Origin: Bacilli bacterium
GTDB lineage: Bacteria > Bacillota_I > Bacilli_A > RF39 > UBA660
Assembly: GCA_017459425.1 (NCBI GenBank)
Contig: JAFUCZ010000030.1
Location: 147,651 to 195,397 of the forward strand
Length of the DNA stretch: 47,747 nt
Direction of reading: 5' to 3'
The notes below the pieces were generated by a model. The model saw only the letters and a list, made by a program, of their open reading frames with translations, did not search any database and was not told where the DNA came from. Both the position numbers and the translations under genes were made by a program. Positions within the stretch are counted from its first letter, which is position 1; every line of letters starts with the position of its first letter. This document shows positions 9,454 through 16,852 of the stretch, in pieces.

Positions 9454-9810
9454 ATGGAAAATAAAGTTTATATAATACACGATAATTGTATTTGGGATGA
9501 TGAGTCGTGTCCTAAGTTAGTTTGTGCTACTACTAATTTAGAAATAGCAAAAGAATTATTAAAAAAATACATAGTTGAAGTTAAAAATAGTATAGATTTT
9601 GATTCGATGAATTTAGTAAATGAAGACATTGAATCTGACTATGATGATATACAAGAAGAGTGTTGGATTTATTCTGAATCTGACACTCATTTTTCTTTAT
9701 ATCAAAGTGGTAATTATAATTCTAATCATATAAGTATTAATATAGAACAATTACCATTATGTAATGATTTAGAAAATGAATATGAGATTAATAATGAAAA
9801 TAGTTTATAA
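9454..9810 (+). CDS. Small acidic hypothetical protein
   Basis: The 118-residue soluble acidic protein starts at 9454, eight bases after GGGAGG. In-frame ATG 9448 abuts the RBS and is less likely. It begins MENKVYIIHDNCIWDDESCP and has the appearance of the short phage/ICE proteins that carry an ATTNLEIAKELL segment. The C-terminus is NENSL. No function can be assigned. It lies two bases after the M23 gene and starts the run of small accessory genes. Confidence 0.7.
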   Translation: MENKVYIIHDNCIWDDESCPKLVCATTNLEIAKELLKKYIVEVKNSIDFDSMNLVNEDIESDYDDIQEECWIYSESDTHFSLYQSGNYNSNHISINIEQLPLCNDLENEYEINNENSL

Positions 9811-9828
9811 GAATTGGAGGAATGTAAA

Positions 9829-9975
9829 ATGTGGATTTTTTCATTAATTATAGTGATAGTAAATCTAGTAATGCTATTGTTTATTTATTCTGCTTTAAAA
9901 ATATCTAGTATGTGTTATACCGAAGAAGAAATGGAGGAAATAAATGGAGAATTTGAAGAAAACTTTTATGAATAA
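9829..9975 (+). CDS. 48-residue single-pass membrane protein
   Basis: A short gene with a good RBS (TTGGAGG, eight bases before the ATG) encodes one strongly hydrophobic helix (about residues 3-22, SLIIVIVNLVMLLFIYSALK). A very acidic tail follows (EEEMEEINGEFEENFYE). The stop lies inside the next gene, giving a 32-base overlap. Size and layout resemble small membrane regulators or assembly factors, but no family is recognised. Confidence 0.65.
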   Translation: MWIFSLIIVIVNLVMLLFIYSALKISSMCYTEEEMEEINGEFEENFYE

Positions 9976-10669
9976 AAGTATTAGAGAAGATGGCAAGATA
10001 ATTTCTAAATTTATTAAAATGGGTATGGATATTAAGAATGGAACTAATCATAGAGTTAGAGGCATAATAGAGGCTGATAATGGTGATTATTTGTTCTTGG
10101 AGTTTATTTGTGGGAATAGCCCAAGTAAAGATTATTTAAGTACAAAAGTTGCTAAGAAAAATTATGAACAAAAATATCCTTTTAAGCATTATGTGTATTT
10201 AGATTTTTGCTTTAGGGTTGATAATCCAGAAGATTTTTTGTTAAATCATAGTGATAAATATCGTTCTTATTCAGGAAAAGCTTTTTATGATTTAGAATAT
10301 ACGAATGAAAATATTGTTAAGGTGTTACAAGTGTTTAATAAAGATATAGTAGGAATTGAACTTGTTGATGATTATTATATTGATGATTATTGTGATGAAA
10401 TGGGATTTTATACTTTGCATGATCACAGATTAAAACATAATTATGAAGCAATAAAAATAAATTATATGGGTAAACACAGATTAGTTTTAGTAACTAAATA
10501 TAGTTGTGATAATTATAATAATACTATTCATTATGAAGATGAAAGTACGAAAGAATATAAAAATTATAATATATATGATTTATATGAAGAATATGGCAGA
10601 GAAACAATAGATAAACTTATTGAAGATTATAATAATGAGATTAAAAATATTTTTAGCAATGAGATATAA
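9944..10669 (+). CDS. Hypothetical protein in the small-gene series
   Basis: The 241-residue protein starts 6 bases after ATGGAGGA. It is predicted soluble and Tyr/Asp-rich, with a motif ELVDDYYIDDYCDEMGFYTL in the middle. A similar YYIDDYS stretch occurs in the product of 11943-12896. The N-terminal KFIKMGMDIKNGTNHRVRGI may be an OB-like or nucleic-acid-binding start, but this is only an impression. Function unknown. Confidence 0.7.
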   Translation: MENLKKTFMNKSIREDGKIISKFIKMGMDIKNGTNHRVRGIIEADNGDYLFLEFICGNSPSKDYLSTKVAKKNYEQKYPFKHYVYLDFCFRVDNPEDFLLNHSDKYRSYSGKAFYDLEYTNENIVKVLQVFNKDIVGIELVDDYYIDDYCDEMGFYTLHDHRLKHNYEAIKINYMGKHRLVLVTKYSCDNYNNTIHYEDESTKEYKNYNIYDLYEEYGRETIDKLIEDYNNEIKNIFSNEI

Positions 10670-10705
10670 GTTTTATATCTTTTTATTTTGAAGGAGTGTG
10701 ATCTT

Positions 10706-10984
10706 ATGGATTTAAGTAAAGTTGCTAAAGAAATGATGGATTTTCAAACAAAATTAGTTGTATTTGAAAAAAGAAGTAATGAAACAAAAGATTTGCTAAC
10801 TAGATTATTAAAAGAAAACATAAAACTTGAAAAGAAATTAGAAAAAGAAACTGATGAAATAGAAATTCTTTATATGAAATTAAGAATTGAATATAACAAA
10901 AAAATGATTCATCAAATAGAAGAAATATATAAAAATTCAGTTGAAACCTTAGATGAAAAGGAGAAAGCTGAAAATGAAAAATAA
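10706..10984 (+). CDS. Small coiled-coil protein
   Basis: The product has 92 residues and is almost entirely helical, with heptad-like Leu/Ile spacing over about residues 10-85. It is rich in Glu and Lys. The ATG at 10706 follows AAGGAG by ten bases. A TTG further upstream is not needed. It overlaps the next gene by 11 bases. No family is recognised. Such proteins are often structural or regulatory partners in ICE operons. Confidence 0.65.
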   Translation: MDLSKVAKEMMDFQTKLVVFEKRSNETKDLLTRLLKENIKLEKKLEKETDEIEILYMKLRIEYNKKMIHQIEEIYKNSVETLDEKEKAENEK

Positions 10985-11522
10985 TATATTAACTTATAAT
11001 GAATTATGTGATAAAAATCAGAAGTTAAGAGATGCTAAGTACAAGTCTTGGAATAATATAGTAGAAACATTATATACTTCCTATTTAATTGGAATAATAG
11101 AAGGAAGCTCTGATGATTTTGAAAAGACTACAATTGATAAAGATAGCTATAAAAAGTCTCTGCAGTTCTTTTTTAATGATATTGATAATTCTTTAGAAGA
11201 AGCTATTGATTTAATAAATATAAACTATCCTGATGATATTGAGGAAGATATAACTATTGTACCTTCAGAAAAATTAGGAAAAGGTTGGTTTTGGCATAAA
11301 TATAATGATGGTTCAGGACATTTAGTATCTCCAGATGGAAAAGAGTACATGTCATATGATTTACATACTAATGAGTATAAAGAAACAAAAGATTCAGGAT
11401 ATGATTTCTTTCCTTTGAATTATTACTATGCAGATGGGTTAATTCATAAAGATTTTAATCCATTTTCATATATGGAAGAAGAAATGCTAAAAATTTTAGC
11501 AAAAGATGAAATCAACTTATAG
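10974..11522 (+). CDS. Hypothetical protein in the small-gene series
   Basis: The 182-residue protein starts at 10974, ten bases after AAAGGAG. The upstream in-frame ATG at 10953 overlaps the RBS itself. The C-terminal half has an unusual aromatic/glycine segment, KGWFWHKYNDGSGHLVSPDG, followed by KEYMSYDLHTNEY, which looks like a small beta domain. It ends AKDEINL. Function unknown. Confidence 0.7.
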   Translation: MKNNILTYNELCDKNQKLRDAKYKSWNNIVETLYTSYLIGIIEGSSDDFEKTTIDKDSYKKSLQFFFNDIDNSLEEAIDLININYPDDIEEDITIVPSEKLGKGWFWHKYNDGSGHLVSPDGKEYMSYDLHTNEYKETKDSGYDFFPLNYYYADGLIHKDFNPFSYMEEEMLKILAKDEINL

Positions 11523-11536
11523 GAGGTAGTGTATTT

Positions 11537-11929
11537 ATGGATAAATTGTTATTTGAATATCAACTTGATTATAAGAATGCTGAAAAATCATTTTTTAATA
11601 AATTGGATTATTGTAAAGATATGGTATCATCTGGTGATTTAACATTAAAGGAATTTCTAAATTTAGGTTTTAATAATTCATATTTGTTAAAGAAATCAGA
11701 TTCAGAATGGTCTTTTAATATTGGATGGAAAAATTCTGATAAGTGTATTAGTGAATATGGTCAATATTCACAAGATTTATCAGAAGATATGATGAATATT
11801 AAAGTAATTGGTGCAGGTGATCCTTATGAGGATTTAGATGGTTACTATTGTATGGATATATATTGTGTTAATGAAAAAGACTATGAATTATTTGATAAAG
11901 AATTAGAAAAAGATAATTTAGAATTATAA
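11537..11929 (+). CDS. Hypothetical protein with acidic C-terminal tag (NLEL)
   Basis: The 130-residue acidic soluble protein has a strong upstream site (AGGAGGT, 11 bases before the ATG). No family is recognised. The last residues are EKDNLEL. This is the first of seven products in this stretch that end [D/N/S]-[hydrophobic or Tyr]-Glu-[Leu/Met]. Confidence 0.68.
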   Translation: MDKLLFEYQLDYKNAEKSFFNKLDYCKDMVSSGDLTLKEFLNLGFNNSYLLKKSDSEWSFNIGWKNSDKCISEYGQYSQDLSEDMMNIKVIGAGDPYEDLDGYYCMDIYCVNEKDYELFDKELEKDNLEL

Positions 11930-11942
11930 AGGAGGAATTTTT

Positions 11943-12896
11943 TTGAGTATATTACAAGAATATGAAAAAATTAAAAAACATATAGGCAAAGAAAAATGGG
12001 ATAGTATTGAAACATATATTAATAATCATCATCCAGAATTAACATTAGATAGGATTATATATAATGCTGATAATTGGATTGATTTTGAAAAATGGTTTTA
12101 TAGTGAAATGAAATTAATTAGTGTTAATGTTTTAAGTACTTGGAAAAGTGATTATGATGATTTTAGAGCACTTGCAGAAATTAAAAAAGGAAATAATGAT
12201 TTAGGGACAATTATTGCTAGCCATGATGAAAACACTATTAGAAATCTTACAGGCAATATTAAAAATTCTTTATCGGATACAGAGCTTAAAAATGCTTTTG
12301 CTGTATTAATAAGTTCTTCATTTGATTATTACTCAGAATTACCTAAAATATCAAATTGTTCCAAATTACTACAAAGTATTTATGATGATGTATGCCAATC
12401 AGATGCCACTATGTGTCACATTACAGAAGAAGATTGGGAAGATTATTATATTGATGATTATTCTATAGAAGACATAAAAATATTAGAAGAAGAAATCAAG
12501 AAATATAAATTAGAAGAAGTTGTATGTCTTGACGAAGGAGAATACAAAATTATTGGATATGGTGATTTAGAAACTCGCTTTATAGATGATAGAACTGTTA
12601 ATCATGAATATGTTGAAGAACCTTATTATGATACTGTAACCGATTTGAAAGATTTAAATGAAAAAGGTTCTTTTACAGTAGCTCGAGTTGTAAAGAATGA
12701 TAAATGTGTTGAATTACATTATCGTGATGGTAAGGCATTCGTAGAATATGGTGTTAAGGTTGATGAAACAACTTGGGAAAATGAAATAGAGTATGTTGAT
12801 TGGTTTAGACTTGATATGAAAGAAAATGATATATCGAAAAAATTATGGAATTTATATGATGATTATTTCGGAATGGAGGAATCGTATGAAATGTAA
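11943..12896 (+). CDS. Hypothetical protein with acidic C-terminal tag (SYEM)
   Basis: The 317-residue protein uses a TTG start eight bases after AAGGAGG. It begins SILQEYEKIKKHIGKEKWDS. The central part contains EEDWEDYYIDDYSIEDIKIL. A conserved-looking beta-rich C-terminal part includes SFTVARVVKNDKCVELHYRD. It ends EESYEM. The next gene starts inside its last codons. I know similar opening sequences from uncharacterised conjugative-element proteins, but not their role. Confidence 0.72.
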   Translation: MSILQEYEKIKKHIGKEKWDSIETYINNHHPELTLDRIIYNADNWIDFEKWFYSEMKLISVNVLSTWKSDYDDFRALAEIKKGNNDLGTIIASHDENTIRNLTGNIKNSLSDTELKNAFAVLISSSFDYYSELPKISNCSKLLQSIYDDVCQSDATMCHITEEDWEDYYIDDYSIEDIKILEEEIKKYKLEEVVCLDEGEYKIIGYGDLETRFIDDRTVNHEYVEEPYYDTVTDLKDLNEKGSFTVARVVKNDKCVELHYRDGKAFVEYGVKVDETTWENEIEYVDWFRLDMKENDISKKLWNLYDDYFGMEESYEM

Positions 12897-13485
12897 TAAA
12901 GTTTATACTGTTTGTTATGACACCTTAGATGTATTTAATACTAAGAAAGAAGCATCTAATTTCTATCGTACTTGTTATTATATGAGTGAAGGAGCAGAAC
13001 ATGAGAGATATGCTTCTATCTTAATTGATTTGCAGGAACAAAATATAGGTATGGATAATGTTAGTGATAGTTGTAATAAAATAAGTATTAAAACAAAAGA
13101 AGGATATGAGAATTTTATAAAAATAGATTTAGGAGAATATATATCAATACCTGATACTATTAAATTTTATGAAGATATAGTTAATCCAATATTAGAAATT
13201 TCTGAAGAATATGAAATTAAATATAATAATAAAATACCATTTGAGGCTTTTGGCTCAGATATTGATTATAATATGATTAGTTTTTCTGAGTTCTATAAAG
13301 AAGTATTAGATAAATTAAATTATAAAATAAATACTATTAAAACAGATGATTTATCTGATGGTAAGTATAATTTGGTGGTAAATGATACTGAATTAAAGGT
13401 ATGTGCTTGGGACAAGATAGAAGATGTAATTGAAAATGTACAAACATTACTTACTCTATCTAAACAAGAAGATTTAGAAATGTAG
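12886..13485 (+). CDS. Conserved ICE protein of unknown function with C-terminal tag (DLEM)
   Basis: The start at 12886 follows ATGGAGGA by six bases. The 199-residue protein opens with KVYTVCYDTLDVFNTKKEAS and then YYMSEGAEHERYASILIDL. That pattern recurs in uncharacterised proteins of Firmicutes ICEs. It ends QEDLEM. It overlaps the previous gene by 11 bases. No enzymatic motif is visible. Confidence 0.75.
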   Translation: MKCNKVYTVCYDTLDVFNTKKEASNFYRTCYYMSEGAEHERYASILIDLQEQNIGMDNVSDSCNKISIKTKEGYENFIKIDLGEYISIPDTIKFYEDIVNPILEISEEYEIKYNNKIPFEAFGSDIDYNMISFSEFYKEVLDKLNYKINTIKTDDLSDGKYNLVVNDTELKVCAWDKIEDVIENVQTLLTLSKQEDLEM

Positions 13486-13490
13486 GAAGT

Positions 13491-13775
13491 ATGGAAAGTT
13501 ATATAAAAATAAAATCTTCTATATCACAGATGAAGGACAAGTTTAATAATTCAGATTCAAAATATTACTATATTAAATATTATTCCATTTGTAATAATAA
13601 TGTAGAAGATGATAATAGTATTGCTATATTTGATTGTTTAATAAGACATAATGAAATTGGTAATAAAAGTATTGAAAGAACTGCCCCATATACTTTTGAA
13701 TCATTAGAAAAAAATTTAAAAGATAAATATGATGAGTATGAAGTTATGCAACTTGAATCTGATATGGAATTGTAG
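13491..13775 (+). CDS. Small hypothetical protein with C-terminal tag (DMEL)
   Basis: The 94-residue acidic protein starts five bases after the previous stop. Its RBS is weak (TAGGAAG), so translation may depend on the upstream gene. The end is ESDMEL. No family is recognised. Confidence 0.62.
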   Translation: MESYIKIKSSISQMKDKFNNSDSKYYYIKYYSICNNNVEDDNSIAIFDCLIRHNEIGNKSIERTAPYTFESLEKNLKDKYDEYEVMQLESDMEL

Positions 13776-13783
13776 GTGATTAT

Positions 13784-14056
13784 GTGAATAATATAGATAT
13801 AAGAATAAACAACGGACGAACAATGAGAATTGTACAGACTGAATCTGATAAAAATAGAGAAGGCATTGGAATAGAAACACTAGACGAAAATGGTAATTTA
13901 GAAGAAAGAGAATTGATTGATGAAGGTGACTTTGTAATGTTAATCAATTATTATCGTTATATAAAAGATTACGATATAAAAAATAATTTTATAAATCGGA
14001 ATGGTATTAATAACGAAGAAGATTATTCTTATCAATCACAAGATATTGAATTATGA
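13784..14056 (+). CDS. Small hypothetical protein with C-terminal tag (DIEL)
   Basis: The 90-residue protein starts with GTG, preceded by TAGGTGA. An ATG two bases upstream is out of frame and stops at once. It includes the pattern GIGIETLDENGNLEERELI and ends SQDIEL. Its stop codon overlaps the ATG of the following frameshifted gene. Function unknown. Confidence 0.62.
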   Translation: MNNIDIRINNGRTMRIVQTESDKNREGIGIETLDENGNLEERELIDEGDFVMLINYYRYIKDYDIKNNFINRNGINNEEDYSYQSQDIEL

Positions 14057-14416
14057 AATTAAATAAAAAAAGAATATAAATTACTTGAAGAATATTTTGG
14101 TATATATGAAGACGAAAATGGTTATGAACTAGAACAATGGACTGATGGTGGAGTTGATATGCTTATCTATCTAAATAAAGATAGTGATAAAACATTATTA
14201 GAACAATTTAAAGACTATATCGAATATTTTGACATTGACGAGGAAATAGAATTATATAGAGAGAGCAAACAATATAGATCTATATTTACAATTAGGCAAT
14301 CATTAAATGATTTTGAAAAATGGCTTGATTGGTGTGAAGAAATATGCAAGGAATGGGATTTATTATCTAAAAATAAATCAAAGCAAGAAGATAAGGAGGA
14401 AGATATTGAGTTATGA
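14053..14416 (+). pseudogene. Hypothetical gene with a +1 shift at an A7 run near the start (tag DIEL)
   Basis: An ATG at 14053 overlaps the preceding stop (ATGA), the usual spacing here. After MKLNKK the frame hits a run of seven A (14065-14071). With seven A it terminates after eight codons. With six it continues as EYKLLEEYFGIYEDENGYEL through to 14416, giving 120 residues. The open frame itself has no good start codon until 14159, in the middle of the conserved-looking region. So this is either an indel, a sequencing error, or a gene rescued by polymerase slippage on A7. The downstream frame is intact and ends EEDIEL like its neighbours, which argues against old decay. Confidence 0.6.
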
Positions 14417-14685
14417 ATCTAACAGTTAATAAAATTGATTATATAAAATTATTATTTGAATTTTTATGTAAAACAGAGGGTTATGGAACTGAATATCAAT
14501 ATGCTTATATGATTTCAGTTCTCTTTTTTAATGGCGATATTAGATATGCTAATAGATTATGTGAGATAGTTGATTTGGATGAATTGGATGATTTTATATT
14601 GGATAGTGACTTTAATGGATTTATAAAATATGTTACGGAGCATTATTCGAGAATAAGGTTAAATAGAAGAAATGGAAATAAGTAA
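14413..14685 (+). CDS. Small hypothetical protein
   Basis: The 90-residue, helix-rich soluble protein has AAGGAGGA 13 bases upstream of the ATG. The first four bases of the gene (ATGA) overlap the stop of the gene before. It lacks the C-terminal tag of its neighbours and ends RRNGNK, inside the primase start, with a 14-base overlap. Function unknown. Confidence 0.65.
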   Translation: MNLTVNKIDYIKLLFEFLCKTEGYGTEYQYAYMISVLFFNGDIRYANRLCEIVDLDELDDFILDSDFNGFIKYVTEHYSRIRLNRRNGNK

Positions 14686-15634
14686 AGGTTATATTACTGA
14701 TTTAAAAAGTTATTTACCAGATTATTTATTAACTTATCATTCAATAAATTCAAGAAATTTTTTTAGATGTTTAAATCCTGAACATGAAGATAAAAATCCT
14801 AGTATGCACTATTCTGATAAATATAAAATTTGTAAATGTTTTTCTTGTAATGTTAGATATGATATATTTGATTTAATAAGATTAGATTATGGAATAGATA
14901 ATTTTCATGACCAAGTTGTTAAAGTAGCAGAATTATTTGGTAAAAAGAAACCACAGTTTAATTATCCAGAAAAAGATTATGTCATTGTAGATTATAATAG
15001 TTATTATATATTTTGTTTCAATCATAGATTTGAATCTGATTATTTACAATCTAGAGGAATAGATATGGACTTACAAGAAGAATACAATATTGGATATGAT
15101 CCTAAGAATGATAAAATAGTTTTTCCTATCAATGATAATTGTTTTTTTGCCCGTGGTACAAAAGATGATTCAAAAATAAAATCAAAAGGTAAAAGTTATT
15201 TATGGAACGAGAAGATACTAGATGATGTAGATTCTAATGACTTAATATATGTAACAGAAGGGATTATTGATTCATTATCTCTTCTAGCTATTGATAAGAA
15301 TATTAAAACGATAAGTCTAAATAGTTTATCAAATATTAAAAGATTATTTGAACTTTGTGAAGAAAAGAATTTAAATTGTAATTTTGTTTTAGCATTCGAC
15401 AACGATAGTGCTGGACTTAGTTATCAGAAAAAAGCTGAAGAGAAATTTATTGAATTAGGGATAAATAGTTTTCCAATTACTCTTATTTCTAATTTTAAAA
15501 GATCAAAGGATTTAAATGAAGCATTACTTGAAGATAAGGAATTATTAAAAAGAAACTTAGATTTTTTTGATACTCAGTTAAAAATTTTCATAGAAAAAAC
15601 AAATCAGAAAGATGAGGGTGATTATGAGTTATAG
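14672..15634 (+). CDS. CHC2/Toprim DNA primase
   Basis: The 320-residue protein resembles DnaG-type primases reduced to their first two parts. A zinc-ribbon-like start has C33, H38, C54, C56 and C59 (FRCLNPEH and CKCFSC). A Toprim domain has Glu in VTEG (residue 196) and the DxD pair in AFDND (243-245). No helicase-binding domain is present, so it is shorter than chromosomal DnaG (about 600 residues). Conjugative primases start lagging-strand synthesis on the incoming strand, and some (Sog, TraC) are known to be transported to the recipient. It ends GDYEL, matching the tag of the neighbouring small proteins. Confidence 0.88.
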   Translation: MEISKGYITDLKSYLPDYLLTYHSINSRNFFRCLNPEHEDKNPSMHYSDKYKICKCFSCNVRYDIFDLIRLDYGIDNFHDQVVKVAELFGKKKPQFNYPEKDYVIVDYNSYYIFCFNHRFESDYLQSRGIDMDLQEEYNIGYDPKNDKIVFPINDNCFFARGTKDDSKIKSKGKSYLWNEKILDDVDSNDLIYVTEGIIDSLSLLAIDKNIKTISLNSLSNIKRLFELCEEKNLNCNFVLAFDNDSAGLSYQKKAEEKFIELGINSFPITLISNFKRSKDLNEALLEDKELLKRNLDFFDTQLKIFIEKTNQKDEGDYEL

Positions 15635-16082
15635 TAAAACAAAAAATGAATTAACTAATAAAAAAATATCTGAAAAAGATAAAGCAAAAGAAAAATATAA
15701 TAAAAAAATTGGTGATATAAAATTTAATAGAGGTGTGAATTTTTCTATTGAATATTTAAAAACGGATGATATAAATTATATAAAATTTGAGGATATGGAA
15801 TATAAACCAAATGCAAAAAATATTACATTATATTATAGTGAAGAGTATAATAGTTTTAATTCAATTGTTTTTGAAATTGATGATGATACTAAATTTAAAA
15901 CAACAGATTTAACAAAACAACTTACTAAAAAATATAAATTAGATTTAGTTGTTAGGGAAATAGAAATGGCTCATCAAGAATATAAAGAGGAATTAATTAG
16001 TATAGAAAAGAAGTATGAAGACATCGAAAATCAATCTATTATGAAAGAACCAGAACTTGAGTTAAAAAAAGGAAATAATTAA
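15624..16082 (+). CDS. Hypothetical lysine-rich protein
   Basis: I place the start at 15624, after GAGGGTG. In-frame ATG 15612 lies upstream of that site. The 152-residue protein has a charged N-terminus (SKTKNELTNKKISEKDKAKE), a middle part that looks beta-rich, and a helical C-terminus. Near its end is MKEPELEL followed by KKGNN, so an ELEL sequence is present but not terminal. It closes the accessory operon just before the putative oriT. Function unknown. Confidence 0.68.
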   Translation: MSYSKTKNELTNKKISEKDKAKEKYNKKIGDIKFNRGVNFSIEYLKTDDINYIKFEDMEYKPNAKNITLYYSEEYNSFNSIVFEIDDDTKFKTTDLTKQLTKKYKLDLVVREIEMAHQEYKEELISIEKKYEDIENQSIMKEPELELKKGNN

Positions 16083-16304
16083 TACATATATCATGAGTGA
16101 TATTACGACTTTTCTTTAAAAATAAAGGGTTTACAGGTACTTTAATATCATGAAATATATTGAATGATATTATTTTCGCAAGTGCGAAAAGTGTTTTTGC
16201 ACCATTTTAAATACCGATTTACCTTTGTAAAATAAGGCTTTAATTAAAAAAGTGGTGCAAGTATCTTATCCTGTTTTAAAAAATATCGTATAATTTGAGG
16301 TATT
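16083..16304 (+). other. Putative origin of transfer (oriT) with inverted repeats and nic-like motif
   Basis: This gene-free region directly precedes the mobilisation genes. Four inverted repeats are readable. IR1 is ATATCA/TGATAT (16088-16103). IR2 is TAATATCAT/ATGATATTA (16143-16172). IR3 is TTTTCGCA/TGCGAAAA (16173-16190) and abuts IR2. IR4 is TTGCACCA (16197-16204) with TGGTGCAA (16253-16260). Eight bases after IR4 is ATCCTG (16268-16273), matching the nic-site core of MOBP relaxases, where cleavage follows the G. IR1 and IR2 share ATATCA, a possible binding site for the two ribbon-helix-helix proteins. Position and layout support oriT; the nic assignment is inference. A promoter for the mob genes should also lie here. 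Confidence 0.65.
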
Positions 16305-16628
16305 ATGAAAGAATTTCCACTTAGAATAGATGAAAATACTAATAGATTGTTAGATGTATATATGAGAAAAAATAATATTAAATCAAAAAATAAAATCATT
16401 AATAACATTATAGATTTCTATTTAAAAAATACAGATTCTTTTTGTTCTAATAATGACATAGATAGAAAATTAGAACGACTATTAAAGCTTTCAAGTTTAA
16501 ATAATAATCTAATAGAACAGTTATTTGCTAATCATGAATTTCCTATCAATAATGATAGGAAAGAAGACGAAATGTTAAAAGAATTCCATAACGACCTTAG
16601 AAAAAATGTTTATGTTTTTATGGATTAA
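16305..16628 (+). CDS. Ribbon-helix-helix mobilisation accessory protein
   Basis: The 107-residue protein opens with a short beta strand and two helices, FPLRIDENTNRLLDVYMRKN then KSKNKIINNIIDFYL. This is the ribbon-helix-helix plan of MobC/relaxosome proteins. The C-terminal half is a helical tail, probably for oligomerisation or relaxase contact. It lies directly after the putative oriT, which it likely binds. RBS: GAGGT, five bases upstream. Confidence 0.75.
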   Translation: MKEFPLRIDENTNRLLDVYMRKNNIKSKNKIINNIIDFYLKNTDSFCSNNDIDRKLERLLKLSSLNNNLIEQLFANHEFPINNDRKEDEMLKEFHNDLRKNVYVFMD

Positions 16629-16631
16629 TGA

Positions 16632-16850
16632 ATGAAAAAATTAAGAACATCAATAAGACTTAGTGATGAACTGTTTGATAAGGTTGAAGTTTATAGGAAA
16701 GAAAAAATGATAAAATCTAAAAATGATGCGATGGAATCTTTGATTGAATTAGGATTAATAAGAAATAGTGAAGATAAAATTATTGAAGATTATCTTATAC
16801 AAATTATTAAACAAAATAATTTAATATTAAAAAAATTAAGTGGTAAATAA
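16632..16850 (+). CDS. Second ribbon-helix-helix mobilisation protein
   Basis: The 72-residue protein again has the RHH pattern: RTSIRLSDELFDKVEVYRKE then KSKNDAMESLIELGL. A helical end includes IIKQNNLILKKLSG, which resembles the tail of the preceding protein (SSLNNNLIEQLF). The two genes are probably tandem paralogues that together form a relaxosome with the relaxase three bases downstream. No clear RBS is visible, which suggests coupling. Confidence 0.75.
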   Translation: MKKLRTSIRLSDELFDKVEVYRKEKMIKSKNDAMESLIELGLIRNSEDKIIEDYLIQIIKQNNLILKKLSGK

Positions 16851-16852
16851 TT

